A stretch of 64,000 nucleotides of DNA from Betaproteobacteria bacterium (GCA_012026885.1 VEPL01000019.1:36038-100037); one strand, 5' to 3'; shown: positions 36,360 to 45,383, numbered from the stretch's first letter. Numbers and translations: made by a program. The notes: generated by a model from the letters alone, not told the origin.

Positions 36360-37310
36360 ATGAGTGCCAATTACCGGATTGCGGTGAATGTCGAATGGAC
36401 GAGCAAGTGCAACGCACTGTGTCCGATGTGTCCGCGGGATGCCATCCGGCGCCCCGAGGTGATGCCGATCGAAACTTGGCGGAAGACCCTCGAGCGGCTA
36501 TCGCCCGCGGAAGTGTTCCGGGTCGTGCTGGCCGGCTACGGCGAGGTCACCACGCATCCGCGCTTCGCCGAGTTCGTCGAGGCCATGCGCGACCACCCTG
36601 TCCGTTTCGACATGGTCAGCAACGGCCATCTCCTCGATCCGGAAAAGATCGCGCGCCTCGACGGCGTCATCGACCTGCTTATCGTCTCGTTCTCGAGCGT
36701 CGATCCGGAAGTATACGGACGGGTCCATGCCAACCTCAACCAGCAGCGGGTGATGGAGAACATCAAGCGGGCGCAGGAGATGTTCCGCCATACCAAGCTC
36801 GGCATCAGCCTCACGCCGATGCCCGAATGCCTGCCTTCGCTGCCCGATACCATTGGCTGGTTGCGGGCGCAGGGGATCGACCTGCTGACCATGTCGCCGA
36901 CGCTTTACAACCGTGGTGGCAGCCTCAAGGAATACGAGCTGGCGAGCAACGAACTGCGCCGCCTGATCAGCGTGCACGGCCTGCATTCGCAGGAACTGGA
37001 CTTCATTCCCGGGGTCGGCGAAATCTACCGGCAGTGGCGCAGCAACCGCTTCAAGTGCGTGCCGCGCAACGTCGATCTCTTCGTCGCCGCCAATGGTGAC
37101 TACCTCTATTGCTACAACGACGCCGCCCATCGCAATGCTATCGGCAATGTGATGACCGACAGCATCGCGCAGACCATCCGGCGGCGCGAGGACATGGCAG
37201 CGATCGACTCGCTGTGCGGACCCTGCAACATGCGTGACCGCTACGGCCCGGTCGAACTGCTGCGGGTCGGCATGAACATGGCCGGCGCCCGCCTGCGTCG
37301 CACCTCCTGA
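36360..37310 (+). CDS. Radical SAM protein with SPASM-like C-terminus
   Basis: A 316-residue radical SAM enzyme. The [4Fe-4S]/SAM motif is Cys17-X3-Cys21-X2-Cys24 (CNALCPMC), followed by LAGYGEVTTHP (the GGE-like SAM-binding motif) and FDMVSNGHLLDPEKI. C-terminal cysteines in FKCVPRN, YLYCYND and LCGPC make a SPASM-like second cluster, as in enzymes that modify peptides or proteins. No small precursor gene is evident next to it, so peptide maturation is only one option. It forms a two-gene unit with the PPOX-like gene. Confidence 0.87.
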   Translation: MSANYRIAVNVEWTSKCNALCPMCPRDAIRRPEVMPIETWRKTLERLSPAEVFRVVLAGYGEVTTHPRFAEFVEAMRDHPVRFDMVSNGHLLDPEKIARLDGVIDLLIVSFSSVDPEVYGRVHANLNQQRVMENIKRAQEMFRHTKLGISLTPMPECLPSLPDTIGWLRAQGIDLLTMSPTLYNRGGSLKEYELASNELRRLISVHGLHSQELDFIPGVGEIYRQWRSNRFKCVPRNVDLFVAANGDYLYCYNDAAHRNAIGNVMTDSIAQTIRRREDMAAIDSLCGPCNMRDRYGPVELLRVGMNMAGARLRRTS

Positions 37311-37549
37311 TTTCGAGTGGGCTTAAGCGCGTCAGCGGTGGTCGCAGCGGTTGCCAGGTCACGCGCTTGGTCATCGAATTGTTGGTGGGTGAGTAAATGG
37401 CCGCCGGTCGTCGGGCGATGCTGTTTTTGGCACTCGTTTCGCGCTTTTGCCGTAGTTTGCAGGCTGCAAGGTAGAGCAGCGAGCATGACTTGGAGTAGAT
37501 TCGCAAGGATATGAAACAATCGCAGCTTGATTTTGCCGATTGAGCTGGA

Positions 37550-39097
37550 GTGCCATTGAGTATCCCCAAGTACCTTGTCGCGTTGATCGCGATGATCATC
37601 CTGAGTTTGTTCGCCTTCGGGAGTGTCATTCCCGGCGAGTTTATTTCGGATGACAACCTCTGGGCTCAGGGTACTGGGGTGAGTGCCGATCAGTCCGCCG
37701 TCGTCCAGCAGATGAAGGGCTGGGTTTTCCGCCCTCTGCAGTCGGGGCTGATGGAGTTGGGGCTGAGAGCATTCGGTGCGAATCCTAGCGCATGGCATGT
37801 CATGTCAATCATGATCCACGCACTGAATGGCTTCTTGTTGTACGTGTTGCTGGGGCAACTTGCCTCAAACCTCGACTGGCGCGCGAGGATCGCGTGCTGC
37901 CTTCTCTTTCTGCTGCATCCTGCAGGCAGCGAGGCTGTCTTCTGGATATCGGGATCGAGCGAGCTCACTGTCACTGCTTGGATGCTCGTCACCCTTTGCA
38001 TGTATGTGAAGTGGCGGCACGCCTGGACGGTGCCTCGACTGTTCTTGTTTGGCGCGGCGGCAACAAGCGCCTGTCTTTTCAAGGAAACGGCAATTGCACT
38101 GCCGCTCATCGTGTTTTCTTATGAAATCACGCAAGAAAAAAAATCACCAATGGTGAAGCCGTTGCTTGTCCTGTTGGCTGTGACGGTAGGTTTCTTGGCT
38201 TTGCGGCATCTGGTGCTAGGGGATATGACGGGCAAGCAGCCGTTGCAATTCAGCCCCGGACGGATTGTCGAGTTGTCCTTGTCGCACCTGGGCTTCCTTT
38301 GGTGGCCGGCAATTCCGCCCTTTGCCCTGCGCCCGCCTGAGTTGCCATTGACCGTCCCGATGGCAAAGTTTCTCGCCCCATTGATTTTTGCCTTGACACT
38401 TCTGGCGGCTTTTTTCATGAAAGCGCCCAAGCCTCTATTGGTCCTTGGCTTCTCTATGATGGTATTCGGCCTTTGGCCAGCTTTCGCTGTTGCTATGGTC
38501 AGTGATGGTTACTTCAATGGGCGGCAGGCCTACCTTCCGTCAGCGGGGTTGCCACTGATTGCCGGCGCTGTCCTGATCAACGCCTCGCCGAAGGTGTACA
38601 GACTGATCCTGGCGGTGCTGATGCTTGGGGCAGGGTGGATGTGGTTTGCGACATCTTCAGGCGGGGTCGCATGGAGGAGTCCTGTTGCGATCTATCAGCA
38701 ATCGGTGACCGTCAGCCCCGCTGCGGCCGGCCCCAGAGCGGCAACCGCCAGCGCGCTCGCCGACAAGGGGCGCATCGACGAGTCACTGGCGATGTACTCG
38801 GGTGCGCTAGAGCGAGCAACGAGCACCAAAGAGCGAGTGGGATACCTCTATGAGATGGCTAGTCTGCTTGGCCAGAGCGGACGGACCAGCGAGAGTGACG
38901 ACCTGTTGCAGCAACTCACGCTCCTTGACCCCTATCACTCGTCTGCTTGGACTGGCTTGGGAAACAATGCATGGTCAACAGGGCGGTTCGATGATGCAGC
39001 TGCGTACTACCGCAAGGCGCTGCAGCTGAATCCAGGCAACCGGGAAGCCGCCATTAACCTGAACGCCCTATCGACTGGCAGGAGTGGCGGACGGTAG
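37550..39097 (+). CDS. Polytopic membrane protein with C-terminal TPR (TMTC-like)
   Basis: A 515-residue protein. About ten membrane helices (residues 5-380) carry an early acidic motif ISDDNLW and LHPAGSEAVFWISG with FKETAIALP, which recall GT-C-type glycosyltransferases of the TMTC/TPR group. C-terminal TPRs lie at about 400-510 (WTGLGNNAWSTGRFDDAAAYYRKALQLNPGN). This could be a protein O-glycosyltransferase or relative, but no catalytic test is possible from sequence. Start is GTG at 37550 or TTG at 37556; a GGAG is better placed for the TTG. Codon use is clearly less GC-rich than the neighbours. Confidence 0.8.
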   Translation: MPLSIPKYLVALIAMIILSLFAFGSVIPGEFISDDNLWAQGTGVSADQSAVVQQMKGWVFRPLQSGLMELGLRAFGANPSAWHVMSIMIHALNGFLLYVLLGQLASNLDWRARIACCLLFLLHPAGSEAVFWISGSSELTVTAWMLVTLCMYVKWRHAWTVPRLFLFGAAATSACLFKETAIALPLIVFSYEITQEKKSPMVKPLLVLLAVTVGFLALRHLVLGDMTGKQPLQFSPGRIVELSLSHLGFLWWPAIPPFALRPPELPLTVPMAKFLAPLIFALTLLAAFFMKAPKPLLVLGFSMMVFGLWPAFAVAMVSDGYFNGRQAYLPSAGLPLIAGAVLINASPKVYRLILAVLMLGAGWMWFATSSGGVAWRSPVAIYQQSVTVSPAAAGPRAATASALADKGRIDESLAMYSGALERATSTKERVGYLYEMASLLGQSGRTSESDDLLQQLTLLDPYHSSAWTGLGNNAWSTGRFDDAAAYYRKALQLNPGNREAAINLNALSTGRSGGR

Positions 39098-39136
39098 TTG
39101 GGGGGTCTTCCGGCGAAAAAGGTTCGGCTTGTCTTG

Positions 39137-39523
39137 TCAGGGCGATACGATCTCGACCTGCCCGACGAACATCAGGGAATCGAAGGTGCGCTGCAACACC
39201 TTGCTGTAGAAGCGGGTCATCGTCGAGCCTTCCTCGTAGCGGATGCTGTCGCCCACGCCGACCTTCATCAAAGGGGCGGCGATCCAGCGCCTGCCGCGCT
39301 CGTCCCCGACTTCGATGTAGGTGTATTCATTTGCGTCGATGCGGGTGAGGACCTTGCCGACATTCGGCAACTGGTCCGCAGGCACGCGCTTGGGGGCCAG
39401 CATTTCGAGCGCCTGTGCCGGGGAGGGGTGGTTCGGTGGCGGCGCGGCGAAGGCCGGCAGGGCAGCCGCTGCCAGGGAAAGAAGTAGGCGATTCGACAGC
39501 AGGCTTTGGTTGTGCTTTGTCAT
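39137..39523 (-). CDS. Small exported NrfJ-like protein
   Basis: A 128-residue protein with a signal peptide (cleavage near residue 26, AFAA). The mature part has the pattern VGKVLTRIDANEYTYIEVGDERGRR-type strands, then WIAAPLMKVGVGDSI, MTRFYSKVLQRTFDSLMFVGQVEIV. This matches the small periplasmic OB-like NrfJ family. Function unknown; relatives occur near cytochrome genes. Compare the shorter-motif relative at 26831-27196. It is convergent with the preceding TPR gene. Confidence 0.78.
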   Translation of the reverse strand: MTKHNQSLLSNRLLLSLAAAALPAFAAPPPNHPSPAQALEMLAPKRVPADQLPNVGKVLTRIDANEYTYIEVGDERGRRWIAAPLMKVGVGDSIRYEEGSTMTRFYSKVLQRTFDSLMFVGQVEIVSP

Positions 39524-39682
39524 GGCGTCGATGATACGCGAGCCTCGCGCGCCCGGTAAGAACACCCGGCCCGTCAATGCATTTTTCGGCGAGCGCTCCT
39601 CAGGGGCGCGCAGCGGCGGGCGCGATGGCGTAGAATCCCGCATCCGGGTGCCGCGCGACGGCAGCCGATTGCGAGGAAGACG

Positions 39683-40942
39683 ATGAAGCGTGTGGACGAT
39701 TTCCGCTTGCGGCTGGGCAAGCACGAGTTGGTGCCGATCATGATCGGTGGCATGGGCGTCGATATCTCGACTGCCGATCTCGCGCTGGAGGCGGCCAGGC
39801 TGGGCGGCGTCGGCCACATCTCGGATGCGATGATCAACACCGTCGCCGACCGTCGCTACGAGACCAAGCACGTCAAGGAAAAGCTCGCGCTTTACAAGGC
39901 CAACGTCCTCAACGAGGACAAGTCGTCGGTCAAGTTCGACCTCGGCCGGCTGGTGGAGGCAACCCGGCTGCACGTCGAGGCGACCATGCGGCGCAAGCAG
40001 GGCAGCGGCCTCGTCTTCATCAACTGCATGGAAAAGCTGACCATGAACGCGCCGCGCGAGACGCTGAAGGTGCGCATGTCGGCCGCGCTCGATGCCGGCA
40101 TCGACGGCATCACGCTGGCGGCCGGTCTCCATCTCGGTTCCTTTGCGCTGATCGAGGATCATCCGCGCTTCCGCGACGCCAAGCTCGGTATCATCGTCTC
40201 CTCCGTTCGCGCGCTGCAACTCTTTCTCAAGAAGAGCTCCCGCACCGGCCGCCTGCCCGACTATGTCGTCGTCGAGGGACCGCTCGCCGGCGGTCACCTC
40301 GGTTTCGGCATGGACTGGGCGCGGCACGACCTCGCCACCATCGTCGCCGAAGTCATCAATTATCTGCGCGGCGAGAACCTCGACCTCCCGGTGATTCCGG
40401 CCGGCGGCATCTTCACCGGCGGCGATGCGACCGCTTTCCTCGAGGGCGGCGCGGCAGCCGTCCAGGTCGCGACGCGCTTCACTGTCACCGAGGAGTGCGG
40501 ACTCCCGGCCGACATCAAGCAGGAGTACTTCAAGGCCAACGCCGACGATATCGTAGTCAACGAGATCTCGCCGACCGGCTACCCGATGCGCATGATCAAG
40601 AGTAGCCCGGGCATTGGCGACGGCATCCGTCCGAACTGCGAGGCCTACGGCTACCTGCTCGACGCCAACGGCAAGTGCGCGTACGTGACTTCCTACAACC
40701 GCGAGGTTGCTGCACATCCCGGTGCGCGCAAGGTGCAGGTTTGGGACAAGACCTGCCTGTGTACCCACATGCGCAATTTCGATATATGGACTTGCGGGGA
40801 GACGGCCAGCCGTCTCAAGGACACTTCGCGTCGCCTGGCCGACGGAGCCTACCAGTTGCTCACCGCCGAGCACGTGTTCCACGACTACCAGTTCAGCCAG
40901 GGTGCCGCCGTCGCGCTGCCACCCGAGGCGGCTGCAGCCTGA
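39683..40942 (+). CDS. Nitronate monooxygenase-like flavoprotein
   Basis: A 419-residue FMN-dependent TIM-barrel protein of the NMO/2-nitropropane dioxygenase superfamily. It has PIMIGGMGVDIST near the N-terminus, VVVEGPLAGGHLGFG with the conserved His, and the phosphate site IPAGGIFTGGDATAFLEGGAAAVQVATRF. The C-terminus carries cysteines in KTCLCTHMRNFDIWTCGE, not part of the usual core and possibly a metal or redox site. The substrate could be a nitronate or an enoyl-type compound. It is distinct from class I NMO by its longer C-terminus. Confidence 0.82.
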   Translation: MKRVDDFRLRLGKHELVPIMIGGMGVDISTADLALEAARLGGVGHISDAMINTVADRRYETKHVKEKLALYKANVLNEDKSSVKFDLGRLVEATRLHVEATMRRKQGSGLVFINCMEKLTMNAPRETLKVRMSAALDAGIDGITLAAGLHLGSFALIEDHPRFRDAKLGIIVSSVRALQLFLKKSSRTGRLPDYVVVEGPLAGGHLGFGMDWARHDLATIVAEVINYLRGENLDLPVIPAGGIFTGGDATAFLEGGAAAVQVATRFTVTEECGLPADIKQEYFKANADDIVVNEISPTGYPMRMIKSSPGIGDGIRPNCEAYGYLLDANGKCAYVTSYNREVAAHPGARKVQVWDKTCLCTHMRNFDIWTCGETASRLKDTSRRLADGAYQLLTAEHVFHDYQFSQGAAVALPPEAAAA

Positions 40943-40979
40943 TTCCCGGAAATCCCGACAGACCCGGCACGGGAACGGC

Positions 40980-41051
40980 ATGAACATCGAGTTGTGGGGA
41001 ATGATCGCCATCTTCGTGGCGATCGCGCTCGTTGTCATCTGCTCGCAATGA
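40980..41051 (+). CDS. Possible 23-residue membrane microprotein
   Basis: An open frame of 23 codons (MNIELWGMIAIFVAIALVVICSQ) that would be a single membrane helix, positioned 38 bases after the NMO-like stop. It has a weak purine-rich stretch upstream (GGGAACGG) and no known homology that I can name. Below the usual size for gene callers; kept only as a candidate. Confidence 0.3.
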   Translation: MNIELWGMIAIFVAIALVVICSQ

Positions 41052-41127
41052 GGGCGCTGCAGGCTTGCATAATGCCGGCGAACCGGCGACCATCACGGCA
41101 AACCCCCAACGACAAAGGAGACAAACC

Positions 41128-41568
41128 ATGCCAAGAAGACTGATCAATGACATCATCGCCGGCCAGACGCTGGTGACCGCGACCCGTTCCACGACGGTCC
41201 GCGCGGCCTGCAAGGCGATGGCCGAACGGCGCGTCGGCGCCATGCTGATCATCGAGGGCGGCCGCATCGCCGGCATCTTTACCGAGCGCGATGCCCTCAA
41301 CAAGGTGCTGGCTGGTGGCCTCGATCCCGATACCACGACGCTGCAGGCGGTGATGGTCGCCAACCCGCAGACCATCCGCGGCGACCGGCCGCTCGAGCAC
41401 GCGTTGCTGATGATGGCCGATGGCGGCTTCCGTCACGTTCCTGTAGTGGACGGGGCCGGCGCGCCGGTCGGCATGGTGTCCGCCCGCGATGCGCTCGGCG
41501 AGGATCTCCTCGACCTCGAGCGCGACCTGCGCCGGCGCGACGAACTGGAAGGTTCGATCGGCTACTGA
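41128..41568 (+). CDS. CBS-domain protein
   Basis: A 146-residue protein of two CBS motifs: first about 10-70 (TVRAACKAMAERRVGAMLIIEGGRIAGIFTERD), second about 75-135 (LEHALLMMADGGFRHVPVVDGAGAPVGMVSARD). CBS pairs bind adenosine nucleotides and act as energy sensors. The ATG has AAAGGAG 7 bases upstream. No catalytic domain is fused. The 3' end overlaps the convergent truC-like gene by 7 bases. Confidence 0.9.
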   Translation: MPRRLINDIIAGQTLVTATRSTTVRAACKAMAERRVGAMLIIEGGRIAGIFTERDALNKVLAGGLDPDTTTLQAVMVANPQTIRGDRPLEHALLMMADGGFRHVPVVDGAGAPVGMVSARDALGEDLLDLERDLRRRDELEGSIGY

Positions 41569-42329
41569 GCCGCGGCGTCCCAGCCCAAAAGCGCCAGTGT
41601 CGCGGCGAAATCGCCGGACACTGGCGCTTTGACGTTCACCCGCTGGCCCCCCTGCGGGTGGTTGAAAGCCAGTGCAGTGCAGGCGAGCAGCAGGCGACGG
41701 CAGTCGAAATGTTCGGCGAAGAAGCGGTTGTGACGCCCCTTGCCGTAAGTGGCGTCGCCGATGATCGGGTGGGCGATGTGCTTGAGGTGGCGGCGGATCT
41801 GGTGCCGCCGGCCGCTCACGGGCGTTAGCTCGATCAGCGCGTAGCGGCTGCTCGGATAGCGGTCGACCGCAAATGGCAGTTCGACAACGGCCAGGCGGCG
41901 GAAACGGGTCAGCGCCGGTTGCGCATCACGGCAGCGCAGGTCGCCGTCGTATTCGTAGGCATCGCGCTGGCGCGAGAGCGGATGGTCGATGGCGCCGCTT
42001 TCCGGCGGGTGACCGCGAACCACCGCGAGGTAACGTTTTTCCACTGTCCCCGCCTCGAACTGCCGCCCGAGATTGGCGGCGGCCTCGGGACTCAGTCCGA
42101 ACAGCAGTACCCCCGAAGTTCCCCGATCGAGCCGGTGCGCCGGCCACACGCGCTGCCCGATCTGGTCGCGCAGCAGCTGGACGGCGAAGCGCGTCTCGTG
42201 ACGATCGATGTCGGAACGATGGACGAGCAGGCCCGCGGGCTTGTCGATGACGACGATGTGATCGTCGCAATAAAGAATGGCGAGCGGGGCATCGTCGACC
42301 AGGGCGCGGTCGACGCCGGAATCAGGCAA
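41562..42329 (-). CDS. truC: tRNA pseudouridine synthase, TruC-type (RluA family)
   Basis: A 255-residue RluA-family pseudouridine synthase. The catalytic Asp lies in AHRLDRGTSGVLLFG; the start has LAILYCDDHIVVIDKPAGLLVH; C-terminal motifs are TPVSGRRHQIRRHLKHIAHPIIGDATYG and LLLACTALAFNHP. It lacks an S4 domain, as TruC (U65 of tRNA) does. The probable start is TTG at 42329, with AGGAA 7 bases upstream; there is no better ATG. It overlaps the citE-like stop by 8 bases. Confidence 0.85.
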   Translation of the reverse strand: MPDSGVDRALVDDAPLAILYCDDHIVVIDKPAGLLVHRSDIDRHETRFAVQLLRDQIGQRVWPAHRLDRGTSGVLLFGLSPEAAANLGRQFEAGTVEKRYLAVVRGHPPESGAIDHPLSRQRDAYEYDGDLRCRDAQPALTRFRRLAVVELPFAVDRYPSSRYALIELTPVSGRRHQIRRHLKHIAHPIIGDATYGKGRHNRFFAEHFDCRRLLLACTALAFNHPQGGQRVNVKAPVSGDFAATLALLGWDAAAQ

Positions 42330-43305
42330 AAAACCGTTCCTGCGCCGCGCCGGGGATGGCCATGCCGGTGACCTGGGCGCGGTCGAGCAGTTCCCAGTAG
42401 TAGCGATAGGAGGCGCGGTCGTGCAGCTTGCCCTGGTGCTGGGTAGGCCCCCAGTCCTTGTCCTGTGCCGCGACGAGGATCTCGGCCGCTGCCTGCACCT
42501 CGGAGAAGTCCGGGCGCATGGCCTCGACGATGGGCACTATCTGGTTGGGGTGGATGCTCCACATGCGCAGGTAGCCGAATTCCCGGCGGGCGCGCAGGGC
42601 ATCGTTGCGGATGACGGCGAGATCCTTGAGTTCGGTCGTCACGTTATGCGACGGCACGATGCCGTTGGCCAGCGCGGCGGCGGCGATTTCGCACTTGGCG
42701 CGGGCCACCAGCGGGTGATCGAACTGCCCCGGGCTGCGCATGGCGTCGCCGGGAATCGCACCGTGATGGCCGGATACGAAATCCATGAGGCCGAAGTCGA
42801 GCGATTCGACGCCGGGCAGGGCGGCGATTTCCCAGACCTCGCGCAGCGCGCCGTGCGTTTCGATCAGCACATGCACGGGGATCCTGCGGTCGACGCCGGA
42901 TTTCTGCTCGATTTCCCGCAGCGCCTCGACCTGTGTTCGTACGTCGGCCGCACTGCAGGGCTTGGGCAGGGTGATATAGGGCAGGCGGCTGCCGGCGGCG
43001 CCGACGAGGATCTCGAGGTCCTGCCGCCAGTTCGCGTGGGTGACGTCGTGGATGCGGGCGCCGACACGGTTGAAGGCATTGTCGTCGGACATGATGACTG
43101 CGGCTGCCATCGCCGCGTGCTCGCGCTCGGCGCCGGCATGGGCGCCGTCCTCGCAGTCGCAGGTAATGTCGAAGATCGGTCCGAGTTCCCTCTGCAACTG
43201 GAGCGCCTTGCGCATCAGTTTCTCCGAGCCCGCGTAATGGTCGACCGCAGGCAGGACGGGGAAGGGCTTTTCGCCCGCGAAGAGCACGGTTTTGGGATGG
43301 CGCAT
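42322..43305 (-). CDS. HpcH/HpaI family CoA-ester lyase (CitE-like)
   Basis: A 327-residue TIM-barrel lyase. N-terminal KTVLFAGEKPFPVLPAVDHYAGSEKLMRKALQ, DCEDGAHAG, and the metal-binding region VHVLIETHGALREVWEIAALPGVESLDFGLMDFVSG mark the CitE/malyl-CoA lyase family. The closest types known to me are L-malyl-CoA or beta-methylmalyl-CoA lyases. It lies next to mdh, which would fit cleavage of a C4/C5 CoA ester into glyoxylate plus an acyl-CoA. The substrate is not determined. Confidence 0.8.
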   Translation of the reverse strand: MRHPKTVLFAGEKPFPVLPAVDHYAGSEKLMRKALQLQRELGPIFDITCDCEDGAHAGAEREHAAMAAAVIMSDDNAFNRVGARIHDVTHANWRQDLEILVGAAGSRLPYITLPKPCSAADVRTQVEALREIEQKSGVDRRIPVHVLIETHGALREVWEIAALPGVESLDFGLMDFVSGHHGAIPGDAMRSPGQFDHPLVARAKCEIAAAALANGIVPSHNVTTELKDLAVIRNDALRARREFGYLRMWSIHPNQIVPIVEAMRPDFSEVQAAAEILVAAQDKDWGPTQHQGKLHDRASYRYYWELLDRAQVTGMAIPGAAQERFFA

Positions 43306-43321
43306 GACGGATCGACCAGAA

Positions 43322-43358
43322 AGCGAAAGGCCGCGGCATTTTACCGCGGCCTTTCGCT
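43322..43358 (-). terminator. Strong hairpin between mdh and the citE-like gene
   Basis: A perfect 15-bp stem (43322-43336 with 43344-43358, 7-base loop), 21 bases after the mdh stop. On the - strand it is followed by TTTCTGG, a short T tract, so it may terminate mdh transcripts or let some read through into the citE-like gene. Confidence 0.6.
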
Positions 43359-43379
43359 GAAGCTAAGGGACTTGCCGGA

Positions 43380-44366
43380 TTACAGCATGTCCTTGACGGC
43401 TTCGGCCTCGTCGGTCAGTTCCTTGAGGGTGATGTTGATCTTCTCCTGGCTGTAGGCGTCGATTTCGAGACCCTGGATAATCTTGAATGAACCGCCCTTG
43501 CACTCGCAAGGGAAGCCGAAGACGATGCCCTTCGGAATGCCGTAGGAGCCGTCGGAGGGGACGCCCATGGTGACCCAGTCGCCGGAACCGAGAACCCAGT
43601 CACGGACATGGTCGATCGCGGCGTTGGCGGCGGAGGCAGCGGACGAGAGGCCGCGTGCTTCGATGATGGCGGCGCCGCGCTTGCCGACGGTCGGCAGGAA
43701 AACGTCGTTGTTCCAGGCGTGGTCGTTGACCAGGGCCTTGACGTTGTCGCCATTGGACTCGCAGTTGCGGTAGTCGGCGTACATCGTGGGCGAGTGGTTG
43801 CCCCAGACGACCAGCTTCTTGAACGACGAAACGGCGCGGCCGGTCTTCTCGGCCAGTTGCGACAGGGCGCGGTTGTGATCGAGGCGCAGCATGCCGTGGT
43901 AGTTGTTCGGGTTGGTGCGGCCGACCTTCTTCGCAGCGGCAGCGGCGATGTAGGCGTTGGTGTTGCACGGGTTGCCGACGACGAGGACCTTGACGTCTTC
44001 CTTGGCGTTCTCGGCGATGGCCTTGCCCTGGACGGTGAAGATGGCGCCGTTGGCGGTCAGCAGGTCGGCACGCTCCATGCCCTTGGTGCGCGGACGGGCG
44101 CCGACCAGCAGGCAGACGTCGGCATCCTTGAAGGCGACGTTCGGGTCATCGGTAGCGACCATGCCGGCGAGCAGCGGGAAGGCGCAGTCGTCGAGTTCCA
44201 TCATGACGCCCTTGACGGCCTGCTGGGCCTGCGGGAGGTCGAGCAGCTGGAGGATGACCGGCTGGTCCTTGCCGAGCATTTCGCCCGAGGCAATGCGGAA
44301 CAGCAGGCTATAACCGATCTGGCCGGCGGCGCCGGTGACGGCGACGCGCATGGGGGCTTTGGACAT
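43380..44366 (-). CDS. mdh: Malate dehydrogenase
   Basis: A 328-residue NAD-dependent enzyme of the TCA cycle, of the longer type found in many betaproteobacteria. NAD motif [13 protein letters not shown], catalytic loop [25 protein letters not shown], and active-site His in [11 protein letters not shown]. The ATG at 44366 has AGGAG 6 bases before it. It is divergent from the GntR regulator, with an 18-bp palindrome between them. Confidence 0.95.
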   Translation of the reverse strand: MSKAPMRVAVTGAAGQIGYSLLFRIASGEMLGKDQPVILQLLDLPQAQQAVKGVMMELDDCAFPLLAGMVATDDPNVAFKDADVCLLVGARPRTKGMERADLLTANGAIFTVQGKAIAENAKEDVKVLVVGNPCNTNAYIAAAAAKKVGRTNPNNYHGMLRLDHNRALSQLAEKTGRAVSSFKKLVVWGNHSPTMYADYRNCESNGDNVKALVNDHAWNNDVFLPTVGKRGAAIIEARGLSSAASAANAAIDHVRDWVLGSGDWVTMGVPSDGSYGIPKGIVFGFPCECKGGSFKIIQGLEIDAYSQEKINITLKELTDEAEAVKDML

Positions 44367-44502
44367 GAATCGCTCCTGAGAGATAACAGCGTGGTTGAAG
44401 TTCGTGTTTGCAGCTCGGTTGCCTGCGCGAAAACTCTTGCGGAGCGACAGGCGCGAGAGCGCAAAATGGTAGAAGTTCACGGCGCGGGTGTCAATGCATC
44501 CT

Positions 44503-44520
44503 TTGTCTTATATAAGACAA
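44503..44520. promoter_or_regulatory. Perfect 18-bp palindrome, probable GntR operator
   Basis: TTGTCTTATATAAGACAA is a perfect inverted repeat located in the mdh-gntR gap, 45 bases before the regulator's ATG. The GTC-N-TA-N core is the kind of target bound by HutC-subfamily GntR dimers, so autoregulation and control of mdh are likely. Half-sites reappear before acnB (31518-31526 and 31575-31582). Confidence 0.65.
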
Positions 44521-44564
44521 CTTTTCGTGGACGCTGGCCTTGTTTTGTGCTGAAATGCCCCGCC

Positions 44565-45320
44565 ATGAACCGTGACCCCAGCCGCCCTTCCGCGCGCGTC
44601 GCGTCGCCGACCTTCAGCCCCCTATACCGGCAGATCAAGGATTTCATGATCCGCAGCCTGGAGGCGGGGGAATGGGGGCCGGGCGACGCCATTCCCAGCG
44701 AAGGCGAGTTGGCGCAGCGCTTCAATGTCAGCCAGGGCACGGTGCGCAAGGCCATCGACGAGATGGCATCGGAAAACCTTCTGGTGCGTCGCCAGGGCAA
44801 GGGTACCTTCGTCGCCTCCCACGACGATCCGCGCTCCTTCTACCGTTTCCTGCGGCTGGTTCCCGACAGTGGCGAGGCGGTCCAGGCGGTCAGCGTTCCG
44901 CTGTCGTGTGTGACGCGCCCGGCGGGCGCCGAGGTGGCTGCGGCACTCGGCTTGGCTGCCGGCGATCCCGTGCATTATGTCGAGCGCCTGTTGCGTTTTG
45001 GCGGCGATACGGTGGTGTTCGACGAAATCTACCTGCTCGCCGAACTCTTTCCGGGGCTGGCGCTGGCGCAATTGAGCGGCGGCGAGCGATCGCTCTACAG
45101 TCTTTTCGAGGGTGATTACGGTGTGCGCATGATCCGCGCCGAGGAGCGGCTACGTGCCGAGCCGGCCGGGGCCCACAGCGCCAAGCTGCTTGGCGTGCGG
45201 GCGGGTGATCCGTTGCTGCTCGTCGAGCGCACGGCCTATACCTACGGCGACAAGCCGGTCGAGTGGCGGCGCGGTCACTACCGGACCGACCGCTTCCACT
45301 ACCGGAACGACCTTGGCTGA
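44565..45320 (+). CDS. GntR-family (HutC type) transcriptional regulator
   Basis: A 251-residue regulator. The winged helix (about 18-85) has PLYRQIKDFMIRSL, IPSEGELAQRFNVSQGTVRKAIDEMASENLLVRRQGKGTFV; the C-terminal UTRA effector domain (about 100-245) has YVERLLRFGGDTVVFDEIYL and LLLVERTAYTYGDKPVEWRRGHYRTDRF. It sits between mdh and sdhC, so a TCA-cycle effector is plausible. An ATG at 44565 starts the domain; upstream in-frame sequence is antisense to mdh. Confidence 0.92.
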   Translation: MNRDPSRPSARVASPTFSPLYRQIKDFMIRSLEAGEWGPGDAIPSEGELAQRFNVSQGTVRKAIDEMASENLLVRRQGKGTFVASHDDPRSFYRFLRLVPDSGEAVQAVSVPLSCVTRPAGAEVAAALGLAAGDPVHYVERLLRFGGDTVVFDEIYLLAELFPGLALAQLSGGERSLYSLFEGDYGVRMIRAEERLRAEPAGAHSAKLLGVRAGDPLLLVERTAYTYGDKPVEWRRGHYRTDRFHYRNDLG

Positions 45321-45383
45321 CCGAGGCGACAATGCGGCGCTGACTAACCCCTTTGGCGGGGGTGTCGGCTCTGGTTTTGAATG

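Noticed and set aside
36360..37310. A RiPP maturase with a precursor peptide
   Set aside because: No small conserved ORF with an RBS and plausible core peptide was found between 35711 and 37549; the micro-frames there are not convincing.
37138..37798. Minus-strand frames across the gap before the TPR membrane protein
   Set aside because: They run into the TPR gene on the opposite strand, show no domain and no RBS, and so are not called.
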